From Anthopleura xanthogrammica (taxonomy: Eukaryota; Cnidaria; Anthozoa; Actiniaria; Actiniidae), in assembly GCA_964019055.1 (NCBI GenBank), contig OZ025217.1, positions 4,386,617 through 4,450,616 of the forward strand: a DNA stretch of 64,000 nt, written 5' to 3'. The position numbers and the translations under genes were made by a program. Position 1 is the first letter of the stretch. Each line of letters opens with the position of its first letter. Positions 44,519 through 56,070 of the stretch are shown piece after piece. The notes below the pieces were generated by a model that did no database searches, had not been told where the DNA came from, and saw nothing but the letters and a program-made list of their open reading frames with translations.

Positions 44519-46797
44519 CTAAGGTAGTGTAGTTCCACAGTGAGAAATAATGTCGTTGAAAGAGTCGGGCCGAGTGAAGCAGTAGACCGTATCTAAGACA
44601 GTTGAGATACAGTGTTCCAATAATCGTGGTTCAACAAACAGGCCGATAATGCCAGCACTCAGTATGCCTGTACTCACAGGGGACAGAGCGTAACCCATAC
44701 CAAACTCACGCTCTCTTTTAGTAAAGCGTAAACGCAGGACTTCAGGGAAATTATTGAACAGCAAACCCCCTAGGGTACCCGATGACAGGCAGATAACCAG
44801 AATGGCCGTCACTCCTGGTAGAAAGCGGTACCAAGCTTCGAAAACTGCGAACAGCAGATGGAGGAAGATGAGGATGGAGAACGCCCATAATTGGATGAAG
44901 GTTGGAACGTAAAGCCAGCGAGGATTGAAGAAAGAAATCACTGTGCGGTGACATCTACCAACCATTTCCCCAAACATAAAGATAAAAATGTAATACTGAT
45001 AGTGATCGCGTGGTCTAAAGGGAGCGTTCTTGTAAGCAATGGTCGTAGTGACGGATTGAATCAAGGTAAAATAAGAAACATAGGCGGTATATACAGGCAC
45101 AAATGTAAGGGACAGCATTTTCAATATGATAGACACTTTTTCTTTCCGTGACAAACTGTCTTGTTCTTCTGTCTTGGATACCTTCTGTTGATTTTCCTCG
45201 TCTGCCTGGTCAACATCTGTATCAGTGGTGTGTACTTGTTGATACCCTTTGTAGTTGATTGGATCTTTTAGGTTCTTGCTGATGAAGTAGTAGCTCACAT
45301 TAAACAGGATGCATGATGGTGCCACTAAGACTAAGGTTATGGTGGGTGATATGCAAAACCACGTAGTCATTGCTGGAATAAAACAGAGAATTAAAATAGG
45401 CTGTGCGCCAATTATCAATAAAAAAGAAGAAAGATAGAAAGATAGGGGAAAAAGGAAAGAAAGAAAGAAAGAAAGATAAAAAACTAACAAAAACTGCAAA
45501 AAATCCAACAATATATACAGTTATTTCAAAAAAAAAGGTTGGTGAGGGTTTTGTTGCATGTTGCATGTTACATTTTAAGCTTGGGTAGCAACATGCAACA
45601 TGCAACATGCAACATGCAACATGCAACATGCAACATGCAACATGCAACATGCAACATGCAACATGCAACATGCAACATGCAACATGCAACATGCAACATG
45701 CAACATGCAACATGCAGCACTGATACGATAAGCAACATGCAACATGCAGCACTGATACGACAAGCAACATGCAACTAAAACCTTCACCATTTAACCTTTT
45801 TTGGAATAGCTGTATACTCACTTTGCAATAGTTATGGTCGCTTCACATATATAACTATAGAGTGGTTTCCATTAACCCGTGAAACAAAGTGTGCTTATTA
45901 AAGTGTAATAGTCAGATAAACTTAATAGAAAACAAAAGGATTAGAGTGAAGTAATGCATAATGAACTAAAGTGTATTTCACGGGTTTATGATAATCACTC
46001 TATCACTACATAATAATTATAGTAATATAACAGATAAAATAGAAATTTAGTGTTTCGAGGAAAACCCTTGAAAAAACTGAAAAGCGGAGACCCAAGTATG
46101 GGGATCAAACCTGAGACACTGTATGACAGAGACGAATCCAAAACTTGTTTTTACATAGCAAATTTGTTTATGCAAAATGATGAAAAAGTGAAATATGTGG
46201 CATACCTGTGTAATATAAGGGCGCAGCAAAGAATCCTATTCCAGTACCTGCAGAATAAGCAGCCAGGGCGGAAGTCTCAAATTGCGATGTAAGTGCAATA
46301 AGACTCATGTTACCAAAACCAAAACCAACTGAAGCAAAAGCAATACCAAACAACTTCCACTCAGCCTGCTTCACGTATGCCACGATAACAAACCCAGCAG
46401 CATTGGTTATAGAAACTATAAGCACACGGATGAAATATGACATCCCCTTGATGAAGAAAGGAAAGAGGTTTGTAATAACGACTATTGGTACCATGTGAGC
46501 GACCAGATTCATGGAGGTCCCAATGCTTCTTTTTGCCATGATATCTTGCGCACCAGAAATCGTCACGGTAAAGGTAAAATAATTCATTAGCCCAAATAAC
46601 AAGAAGGACAAAATAGTACTTGGTCTCTCCTTCTTTTCGTTCTTGTTTTCTTTCTCTCCTACCTGGTTGTTTTCGTATCGATACATGTCATCTTTGAACG
46701 CAGGCATTTTGCTTTTGATATTGCTGTTAATCAATAAAATATTTGCATCAGTATGAAAAGCAGACCTAACCAATAGCTGGGTTTCACTTGACGTCAT
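44519..46797 (-). CDS. CLN3: Battenin / CLN3-like lysosomal membrane protein
   Basis: Two coding exons, 46797-46206 and 45372-44519, joined in phase 1 (YYTG-AMTTWF) to 481 aa. It is a multi-span membrane protein: hydrophobic segments near FLLFGLMNYFTFTVTI, IVVITNLFPFF, VLIVSITNAAGFVIVAYV, a glycine-rich GFGNMSL...AYSAGTGIGFF, ITLVLVAPSCILF, a charged cytosolic loop (QADEENQQKVSKTEEQDSL), then further spans and the C-terminal GMGYALSPVSTGILSAGIIGLF, all in the order seen in CLN3 proteins. Battenin acts in late endosome/lysosome membranes. The length is slightly above the usual ~440 aa because of the N-terminus; a second start at 46707 (MPAFKDD) would shorten it by 30 residues and could be the real one. 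The single intron carries two MITEs. Confidence 0.9.
45518..45812. mobile_element. CAGCTATTTC MITE with internal 7-bp minisatellite (CLN3 intron)
   Basis: The left end CAGTTATTTCAAAAAAAAAGG and the mirrored right end CCTTTTTTGGAATAGCTG are flanked by TA. Between lies GCAACAT repeated about 18 times without interruption (45588-45715), then two degenerate blocks (GCAGCACTGATACGA(T/C)AA). Relatives at 33025 and 43970 have only 2-3 such heptamers, so expansion happened inside this copy. Confidence 0.85.
45858..46002. mobile_element. TAGAGTGGTTT MITE in CLN3 intron
   Basis: TAGAGTGGTTTCCATTAACC with CGTGAAA is mirrored by TTTCACGGG and TTTATGATAATCACTCTA; 145 bases. Confidence 0.75.
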
Positions 46798-46948
46798 TTC
46801 CTGTCTCGTGCGGAATGTTCCTCAGCTGAATCACAAGTTTTCAATAGAATTCTTTCTGGCTGACAGCACATGGTGGTCAGTGTTTGACCACCATTTGAAG
46901 AAGATAATGAGATTCAAAGACTTTTATCAGCTGATTGAAACCCAGCTA

Positions 46949-47196
46949 TAGACCATTTCACGCTTGTCGTCGCTCAACCTCAGCCTCGATAGCGTGTATT
47001 TTATTCTTTAGAATTTGACTAAAGCCCGTGGAAGTTTTGAGTGTTTCAATAGATATTTTTGAAAGCGCTCATGTATCTCGAAAATGGTCTATTGTTTGAT
47101 GTGTACATTCCTTAAATTACCGTGAGCTGTAGTCAAATTCTAAAGAATACACACTATCAGGATGAGGTTGAGCGACGTCAGCCGTGAAATGGTCTA
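46949..47196. mobile_element. TAGACCATTTC MITE
   Basis: TAGACCATTTCACGCTTG, GTCGCTCAACCTCA and TAGAATTTGACTA are mirrored on the right (TAGTCAAATTCTA, TGAGGTTGAGCGAC, GCCGTGAAATGGTCTA). It lies 150 bases upstream of the CLN3 start. Confidence 0.8.
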
Positions 47197-47756
47197 TTCG
47201 CCGACATTACTTGCCTATGAGAAGTTTTCCAAACTTCAAAAGCCCGTGCAGCTTTTAGTTGGAGGAGCAGAGGAGACACATTCGGCCAGCTAGAAGGTTG
47301 GAAGAGAAGTGATCCGAAATTCAAATAAGGTTCTTATATATTTGCACCTTTGGGACCAGTGACAATAGGTTTCAGTCATTGAATCAAGATCCCCGGCTAT
47401 GCGATATATTTCAGTCGCACTACTATATGACTATACGCATTGAATGTAATGATGTTATTAAGACTTTTGTCTTGGGGGACTGAAATGCGTTGCCACAGAA
47501 GTGGTGTTATTCCTTCAAGAATGTCGATAAATATATTCAATATAACGCATTTTTTCACACCCGAGTAAAGTTACTAAAGTTACTGGGTGAGATAGAGTGC
47601 TTACACTATGTCCATGAAATAAAATCTAAATAGTTACTACCTAATAGTTTTTATTTAGTGACTATTAGTCACTATCACTCAACTGGAACAGCTTTAGTAG
47701 CAATACACAAGGGAAATCAAATACTCAAGACAATAGAAAGATAATACTTTATTCAA

Positions 47757-48085
47757 TAGAGGCATACTTTATTGTTTCGACATAAAACATTAACTCTACA
47801 ATCGACGATCATTTGGATGCAAAATATTGCCACAGAATGGGCAAAAATTGAATTTTCCATGTTCAATTATATCCAAACATGAACGGCATGGAATTTTCCC
47901 CTCTCTGAAACGACTCGGGCCATCGGTAAAGTTTACTTATTAGAGTGCAGTAATTGTCCGATTCAAACAATAGAAAACAAAGGAATCAGACCGGTGTAAT
48001 AGTACTAAATATTTTACGGGTTTGTGAAAACCCCTCTAATGAAATGCAATGATGTTTTATGTCGAAACAATAAAGTATGCCTCTA
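47757..48085. mobile_element. TAGAGGCATAC element containing a zinc-finger-coding piece
   Basis: Perfect inverted ends of about 32 bases (TAGAGGCATACTTTATTGTT ... mirrored at 48050-48085). The interior holds the minus-strand frame described next. Confidence 0.75.
47796..47904 (-). CDS. Possible terminal exon with C-x2-C ... C-x2-C zinc ribbon
   Basis: On the minus strand a TTTCAG acceptor precedes 36 codons ending at TAG (47796-47798): EGKIPCRSCLDIIEHG, then KFNFCPFCGNILHPNDRRL. The four cysteines are spaced like a zinc ribbon/RING half. It lies wholly inside the inverted-repeat element, so it is either the last exon of a transposon gene or a captured host exon. No upstream exon identified. 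Confidence 0.4.
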
Positions 48086-48363
48086 TTAAATATTCTATTC
48101 TGCCTTTGCACATGATGTCATAGCACTGAGCCATGTTGGAAGAATTTGACAAAAGATTTTTCAATGAATTTTTTTGTTTAATGCTTCCAACATGGCGGCC
48201 ATGGCTTTCGTTGGTCTTTAATGCCTTGAGAATGATTGCGAAACAATAACTCTAAGCCTGGACTGGTTTTATTCAATGAGGTCATCATTCCTTCCTATGA
48301 ATGACAAGAACCAATCACCAATTTCCCGTTGCCAGATGTGGCAAACTTTGACATTCTGAACAA

Positions 48364-48955
48364 TAGACCTTTTTACTGACACGCGTGAAAAACGTCTGCG
48401 CATGCTCTAAGTCCGCATGCAAATTAGTCAAAAGCGTCTTCGTGCTATTGTAGAAATATGCAAATTTGATTTTCACACTTGCCTGAAGAATAGTCTTTAC
48501 AAAATGCCAAAACTTAAAGTCAGTTCTTGAAACTCAAGGCTAATTCTTTCATATTGCCTTTATTAATACAGTATCTTGGTCTCACAAAAGTATACCCACG
48601 AACTTTTTTGTATACTTGGAGAAAACAAGCATTTATTTATTCTCGGAAAGCGTGCTGAAAGGCACGCATGCGCAAACGTTTTTCTCTAGTGTCCTTTTTA
48701 CCAATACGGCAGCCATCTTAAATTATGGGATGCCAAGGTGGCAAACGTGGACATTTTTATAAAGCATAGACTTTCTCAAATGATTTTACGCTTTGGTGTT
48801 TTATATATCGCTACCAGCAAATTCAATTGGTTTTTAGATGTGTTTCTCATTGGATAACGTTAAATTATATAAAGACACCCTGACAGCTGTGCATACTATA
48901 ACGTCTTCCTTACAATAATAGAATCCAAGATGGCCGCCGTATCGGTTAAAAAGGT
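48364..48955. mobile_element. Nested/adjacent MITEs
   Basis: 48364-48710: TAGACCTTTTTACTGACACG and CGTCTGCGCATGC mirrored by GCATGCGCAAACG and TGTCCTTTTTACC. 48700-48955: CCTTTTTACCAATACGGCAG and GCCATCTT mirrored by AAGATGGCCGCCGTATCGG and TTAAAAAGG. They share the central terminus. Confidence 0.6.
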
Positions 48956-49748
48956 ATATTACGTTTCGATTCTGATAATAAGAGTCATTATATAATACAT
49001 AATGAGTCATTGATCATATCTCCAGGCAGGAAGGCGTCCAAAGGTAAGCATACATAAAGACAAGATCCACACATGCACTAGAAAGTGATAAATATTCTTT
49101 GCTGTAAGGTTTGTGTTAGCGCATAACGCTAACAGTTATTACATTCAGTAATTACATTCAGTTTTTGCCAGTACTTCAGAATTTCACGTTCCGTAATCTT
49201 AGTAGTCGTCGTTTCTAGTTGCCGAGTTAACCGTTGCGAGTACCATACAGTTTGTTTGTAAGTATTTCATACCTTTCTTTATCGTTTCTTCTAGCCCTGT
49301 ATGTAGTTTTATTATTGACTTATTATTCGTTTGACATTGTATTATTAGGAACCTTGCTTGCGAGTGTTTCAGTAATACAAATGTTGACTCGACACCGTTG
49401 TGTTTGAAATGGCGACCAAAGTTTGTATTCAAGATACCAATGTTCACACTGGTCATTCAGCATATGGTAAAGCATTTCATTGACTCCTAATTCTATACGT
49501 AAACGAAATAAAGCCATCTTGCATAGCCGGTATTTCCATTATTAGAGTTGTTCCGCATAAAAACGTTAGAGATAGCAAATGTACAACTTGAGACCTTAGA
49601 CATGTAAATTAGTGCCAAAAGTGTAAAATATACGCGTGCAGCTTTCTTAGCACCTTCATTGCACAACTTCAACAACCAGCAGGCATGAACAGCAGCTGTC
49701 GGACTGAAAATAAGATCAATCTAAATATTTTAACTACCATTTACGCCC

Positions 49749-49978
49749 GGGGGGGGGGGGGGGGGGGTTTACTCCCTATAATTGACTATACGGGGATGCT
49801 CCGCCCGAAAGGGGTACGTTTTTCAGGCCGCAGGTATAGAAAAGGAGTGAGAATTTGTGAATTTTGGCATAAAAAGGGGTAGCTTTTCTTCAAAAGAATA
49901 TGAAAGGGGTAACTTTTTGCTGAAATTTGGTATATCAAAGGGTAAGGGGTCGAGAGTCCGGGCGGAGCATCCCCGTAT
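49749..49978. repeat. G19 run and inverted repeat ATACGGGGATGCTCCGCCC
   Basis: Nineteen consecutive G (49749-49767), then ATACGGGGATGCTCCGCCC (49788-49806) mirrored at 49960-49978. Same style as the G-run repeat at 1088-1425. Confidence 0.7.
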
Positions 49979-50572
49979 GAAACGACCCGAAGTACGAGTT
50001 ACTCGTTTTTCTATGATTTCCATAACTCATCGTTTTATTATGAAAACAAAAACCTTATTTTCTCAATTTGTAGCTTTCCAATATCCATCATATTATAGGT
50101 AATATATAACATGGAAAATATATTTTGAAAAAAGTTTAAATTTAGAAAATCCGACAAAATTGAGCGGAGCTACTAGAAGTCAAAGTGATCCAGATTTCTA
50201 TATATTTTGTCGAGTTTGCCCCAATGAAATCTTAATTTTTACAACTATTTGTAGGCAGATTCAAAACATTTTATAAGAATCTTATACTTATATATGTTTA
50301 CAAAGTAACTCAAAATGCAGATTTTCTCCCCTATAATTTGATTACAGAGAAATACTAGACGATATTCACAGACGCACGAGTCACGTGAACATTTCCCGCC
50401 ACATTGGACTGATGGCAGATATATGCGATAATTATTCAGCGTCATTACTAGCAATTTTACTTGTTTTATTGGTTTTGAAACAAGGCCCTCTCGTCTTTCA
50501 TTGATTTTTCATTGATATTTATTTACGAAATTATGAGAATAATGTGGTAAAAAGAAATATGTAATGTTGTAG

Positions 50573-53500
50573 GTGGTTTGAAATGCGACGTAGGTATTGT
50601 TGGTGGAGAATTTTCAGGTCTCTACATGGCGTACAGACTTCTAAAGACCGAAAAAGAGACTCGAGTCTGTATCTTTGAGAAAGATTCTCGAGTTGGAGGA
50701 AGGATTTACGACTTTAGCTTTGATCAAGCACCAGACGTACATGTTGGTAAATATAAAGTATTCACCGAACGAAGGAAGTATAAGCCATTACCAAAACGAG
50801 TAGGGGACTGGAACCAAGTTTCTCAAATTCAATTTCATTCAAAAACAATCCGCGCCATATGAAAGATCACATAGAAATTAGTAAGAATCGAAACGTTGAC
50901 CTAGTTTGGGCAAATTATAACGAAATTATGATATTTTCAACTGTATGCAGAGAATGTTTGGTTGGACACAATATATTTATTTGTAATTGTGGCAGCGTTT
51001 GAATGCTAATAACATTGTTTCTATTCTATCAAACACCCTGAAGTTTGGTCAATAAGCTTGTTGCATGTTGTTCTTTCATATGATGAAGCTATTTGTTCTG
51101 AAAAAACCTTAATGGAATTGGTTTTTCAAACTAGGACCCAGGTCCTTACTCGTTTTCGCAATGGCTAATAAAGTAACGAATATCTTATTAAACTTTTCAT
51201 AAAAAAAAACAACAACAAAATAATGAAAGAAAGAAGAAATAGTGGTCTTTTTGGCGGATAAAATTACTGCAATTTTCATAAACACGCGAACTCTGTAGTT
51301 GCGAGTTGCCCGTTGGAATGTGGTTTTTCACTGCCGCCAGTCAAAAATAATATATAGATTTAGGCACTGCCTAAAAGCGGAGCTCCCATAAATAGTATAT
51401 ATAGTACTAAAAACGTGACAATTGTGTGACGCGGAATAACGCCGGTTACAGCGTGACCACTTCTTTACCAGAACCCAGAAGAAAAAACTGAAAGAAAAAC
51501 CATTATTTTAAGCCTTCAAAAGCATTAGAAAACGTTTCAATTCGATAAGAAAAAAATTATAGATTATAGAATATATGAACACATATATGTATAGAATAAA
51601 AAAATTTATTCAGCAAATGTAAAGTTATAAGATTTTTTTGGGTGGAAAGTGAACTACACTGAAATTTGTCGAAAAATATTACTGATAAGCTTAAGCTTAC
51701 ATTCACTTGAACTTCACATGCAACAAGAGACATATTCATTAATGCAAGATAATAATTTTCTTTGTTAGTAATTGGTCTTTGAAAAGTTTTTTTTCAGATT
51801 TATTCTTAACTTTATTATCGAGGGAAATATCTTACAAAAACAAGCTTATCCATTAAAAAAAAAAAAAAAAACTCATCATTTTTGCGATTGTGTAATAATA
51901 ATAGCTGGAAAAGCCCGATAAATAGCGAATATTTGGTGTAATATGTATTCCTTTTTCTTATTTCATTCAACATTAAAATAGCTTATCTATAAAAATGTCA
52001 AAATATCCATATGATTATGAAATATGGAATCTTGTTTTGACATCAGAATTCCTCGCGTGAGGCTCGCTGGCCGTCAAATATATTTTTTCAAAGAACTAAG
52101 CTAAAGTCTTTTTACTAAGTCTTAGCCTTTATTCTTGAAATGGGATCAAAAACAAAACTTCAAAGCTTCAAATATCGCTTTTCTGGTTCGCAAGTAATGA
52201 AAAAAATGATGATAAAAATGTAAAATGCAGCAAAAACGACAAACTATCCTAGTTTTTCTGACAATGTTTGCCGAACCAACGTCCTTGGCTTGTCTGAGAG
52301 TTTCTCCAGCTAGTTTACACATTTTTTGTCGATTTTTTACGAAATATTAGTTAACATCAATTAATTTACCTTCTATGAAGTGTTTTCTACGGAACTGAAA
52401 TATTATTCTTGCAGTATAATCAGGTTTTTCTGGTCTACAGGCCACTTTTTCTCTCATTGAAGTTTCAGTCACGAAACTTCAGCGTAAGATTAAGAATCTT
52501 CCCTCGCTAAATCTTCTTTAGCAAGTCGCTAAAGTCGAAAAATTGTTTTTGTTCACTTTAAGACAGACATGACTTCGATTAAACGTATTTTTCGCATTGC
52601 AAAAATAAGAAGAAATACTTCTTGATCCATCTTTGACTACATTATTGCAATTTTTCTGTGCATTTGTGAGTAAGCAAAGCGCGCGGGAACCCTGTGCAAA
52701 GTGGTACACGGACGGACGTATGTATGTATGTATGTATGTATGGACAAGGTGATGACGTAATCAAGCCATGAAAAATCAACTCGATGGGTTACCATTTTTT
52801 CTTAAGTATGGTGCTCCGCTCGCGCGGGCTTTCGGCCCGCGCGGGAGCTCCGCTATGAAAGGTACTGACTGGTTAGTTTTGATTGATGGAAGCGAAAAAC
52901 CAAATTTCAGCGTGCAGCATGCAGATACCGAGTTCGCATGTTTATGAAAATAGCAGTAATGCATTTTTTTTGCTTCATTTTTTTCAGGGCTCGGTGCTTG
53001 GCGAATTAATGAGAAGCAAGGCAACATGATGTAGTTATTACTAGTTATTATGTACTTATTGACTGAGTGGGAGGTCCGAACGGGAAAATATTTGGCTCGA
53101 GGTCCTGAAGTACGGAACGAGCGCAGCGAGTTCCGTGCCAAGGACCGAGAGCCAAATATTTTCCCGTTCGGACCGACCTTAACTCAGTCAATAAGCATTT
53201 TATCATATGACCACATATAAAAAATCGATTTCAAAGCGTTTTTAATTAATGCGAATCAAAATGCGTAGTTTTTACATGATTGACGGCAGCGAGTCCGAAC
53301 GGCGAGTCCGAACGGGAAATTATTACACTTTTCGGAAAAGCGTACTTTTTTTGCTGACGACATTATCCCCAAAGGTTTTTTTTAGAATCACGCGTACAGT
53401 GAAATACGGTCATATGATAATACTAGTTATTACTATTATTTCATACTTTTTCTAGTTATTAATAATACATGTTAAATAGCACTCATGGTGCAGTGGTATG

Positions 53501-56070
53501 TCTACTAAACGGACCCGCTGACAACCTTTATTATTATACATTTTACTCACTATCTCGCTTCTGATTGGCCGAGAGCCCTCAGGTTTTACCTGCAGATAAT
53601 ACCTTTATCATGTCGAGTTTACTCAAGGTCACAATCAGGAAATGGAAATTTGGCAAAGACTCCTTTTTACTTCGCGAATGCCGATCCATCGGAAAAAAAG
53701 AAAAGGAGAGTCTGTCACCAGGGAACAGACATGGCTGTTTAGGCAACTTGTTTTGATGATCCTTTCGCATTTCTTTATGATGAAATAGTTGTTTCCTAGT
53801 AACACAACTCTGGCATACTTTTGAGTGCTATTTTGTCAGTTGTTAAGTTATATTAAACTTTTCACTGGATTTGAGATTTGACCTGACATTGGTAATCTTT
53901 TAACAAAAAGTGACTATTCTTCCTTTTTGCTTACATTCAACATTATTAAAAGTTGATATACCTCGACAAGAAAATCTTGGTTTAAAACAATTTACTGACA
54001 ACATAATATTTATTTGTTATAGTTATTTCAAATGTTAACACATTAATTATTCGTGATGACTCAAACTGTACTTTTCAGGGACCTCGTAGACCAGCTTAGA
54101 ATCCCATACACCAATTGGGATTCTGTCGAGCCAAATTTGTATGAATCCAGAGGAATCAAGGCAAACAATTGTGAAGTTATCAAAAAAGGCTACCCAACTC
54201 TCCTTGCACACCCTGTATTTGGTAACATGACGAGTAGTGAGCTACACAGTTATGCCTTCCAACCCGAGCATCTCGCTACAGTAGGTGAATATGCCACCGC
54301 CAATTCGTATTTGTCTAACATAATCACAGCCGAAGGACTTAAATACATTGCAGATCTAAGTTTTCACAAAGGCGGATTCACTAGCTTTGTCAGCCCAGAA
54401 TCAATAATAGATTTTTTTAATATACTCAATAAGTTGCCTGGCAAATACGTAAGGCCAAAAGGAGGAATGTCTACTATCGTAAAGTATCTGGAGGAGGAGG
54501 TAGAAGCGATGGGTGGAAAAATCTTTATCAATACTGAAGTAAAATCCCTATCAAGAACAAGAAAGAACAATCAGTATGTTATCAAGACGTCAACGTCAAA
54601 CGTGAAAACAAGGAAACTGATAGTAGCAACAACACCTGAACAACTTAAAACAATATCTGGGTCTATTGCCAAAAGAATCCAAGAGACCGAGCAGTTGAAG
54701 TCGATTCAGCCAATACCAGCATTCAAAGGAGCAGCGGTTTATGAACATGCATGGTGGGAAGATCTGGAAGTTGCAGGGACACCTGTTCAAGCTGGACAGC
54801 CGTTTTACTCTTCAAGTAACTGTCTTGGATTGAGCTTGGCACACAGGTGAGTGAATCCCTTGATTGTGTAAACTTGATGAGTGTGATTGATTAAATAAAA
54901 AAGCACCCGTTCTTTTCTTAATTTCTTCTCAGAGGTAAGGGTTCGAACGGAGAAGGTGTGCTTCATACCATGTATAATGATGGGTACTGCGCCAGGAGAT
55001 GGAACGATATAGCTACTATGGACAGGAATTATATAGATGCTGAAGTTCACCGAGCACTGGAAACGAAGTATGGGATAAAGATTCCTAAACCTCTAAACAC
55101 CATCTACCAGTTCTGGGACTCTGCTTGGTAAGTAGGAAGTGCATGCATAGCAGTTAAGTCAATTGACCCATTGATCAATTGATTGCACAATCCGATTCAT
55201 TGATTCATTTTTGATTGATTGATACCCTGTTCTTGATAAGCATCGGTTGCGCATCGGTTACGTCCATTAACTCTTTGATCGATCGAGATAATCCAAATCA
55301 TTTATTTACAGATGGAACCGTGGATATTTTAATCCTTTCATTAACGCTTAATTGAATTAATTGGCAGTTTCTTTGAGTGGTTGGTTGGTTGAATAGTTTG
55401 GTGCAGTTGTGTGGGTGGCTGGGTGGCTGGGTGGCTGGGTGGCCGATTGGTGGAATTGGCTGGTAGTTTGGACCATATTTGGACCACTAACTATGTTTGG
55501 ACGATTAGTTTGTAAGGTAAGAGGGTTGGGTGAATGCACGTGGTAGGCTGTCTTTGGATGGTTGGTTGTGCAGGTGGATGTATTAGTGGTTTATTGGTTG
55601 TTTAGGTGGTTGAATGGTTGAATGGTTATGGTTAGATAGCTGCATAGTTTTATTGCTGATAGGTTGATTGATTGCTCCAGTTTGCCGTTGAGTCGATGGG
55701 TTACTCTTCCAGACTTCATCAATTAAGTAAGGCAGTAAATATCAAAACAATATAAAAAAATCTAACATTACATTACAAAAACTAACATTATTTTCTTTAA
55801 ATTTCTCGTTTTAACAGGCATTTCCAGAAGGCCGGCACACCTTTCACCATGGTTGACATAAGTAACTGGGCCAAACGACCATCAAATAGGTTAGATATTT
55901 TTGTGGTTGGAGAAGCGTACAATCCATTCCGTGGTTGGTGCGAGGGAGCGATCGTCTCGTGCAAAAATGCCTTGCAAGAAGGTTGGGGGCATCCAGATGG
56001 ACGAGAAGGGTCGAATGATTTCCAGGAGAATGGAGACGAAGGAGGATCTCAGCAAACTCGTTCTTTCTAA
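50573..56070 (+). CDS. FAD-dependent amine oxidase family protein (5' exon not found)
   Basis: Exons 50573-50746, 52988-53030 (43 bases), 54079-54846, 54933-55127 and 55818-56070 join in frame (phases 1, 2, 2, 2): about 477 codons, plus a missing start exon upstream (the first exon opens in phase 1 with no ATG). The dinucleotide fold reads VGIVGGEFSGLYMAYRLL and FEKDSRVGGRI; the usual GxGxxG has Glu at the middle glycine. The micro-exon supplies GLGAWRINEKQGNM, the expected segment after GGRI. GGMSTIVKYLEEEVEAMGG, IVATTPEQL and the C-terminal FAD motif FVVGEAYNPFRGWCEGAIVS follow. Members oxidise amines or L-amino acids with H2O2 release; the substrate is not predictable. After ALQEGWG the frame ends in 26 unconvincing residues, while the +1 frame stays open 59 codons (see findings). 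Confident on family, not on the 3' end. Confidence 0.88.
52718..52843. repeat. GTAT microsatellite and GC-rich hairpin
   Basis: About six GTAT units at 52718-52742. At 52821-52843 CGCGCGGGC pairs with GCCCGCGCG over a TTTCG-like loop, in otherwise AT-rich intron sequence, 145 bases before the micro-exon. Confidence 0.8.
53055..53195. mobile_element. MITE just after the 43-base exon
   Basis: CTTATTGACTGAGT, GGTCCGAACGGGAAAATATTTGGCTC and GGTCCT are mirrored by AGGACC, GAGCCAAATATTTTCCCGTTC and ACTCAGTCAATAAG. It begins 25 bases past the donor of the micro-exon. Confidence 0.85.
55381..55452. repeat. GGGTGGCT minisatellite
   Basis: About four perfect 8-base units within a longer GGTT/GTGG-rich stretch, in the last intron of the amine oxidase gene. 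Confidence 0.8.

Noticed and set aside
44891..45151. Plus-strand frame opposite the CLN3 exon
   Set aside because: Shadow of the minus-strand membrane-protein exon.
45300..45821. Frames reading repeated HVACCML or NMQHAT
   Set aside because: Simple translation of the 7-bp minisatellite in the CLN3 intron; period 7 makes all frames open.
53472..53520. tRNA-like start (CATGGTGCAGTGGTATG)
   Set aside because: Only an A-box-like segment; no T-arm or acceptor pairing follows.
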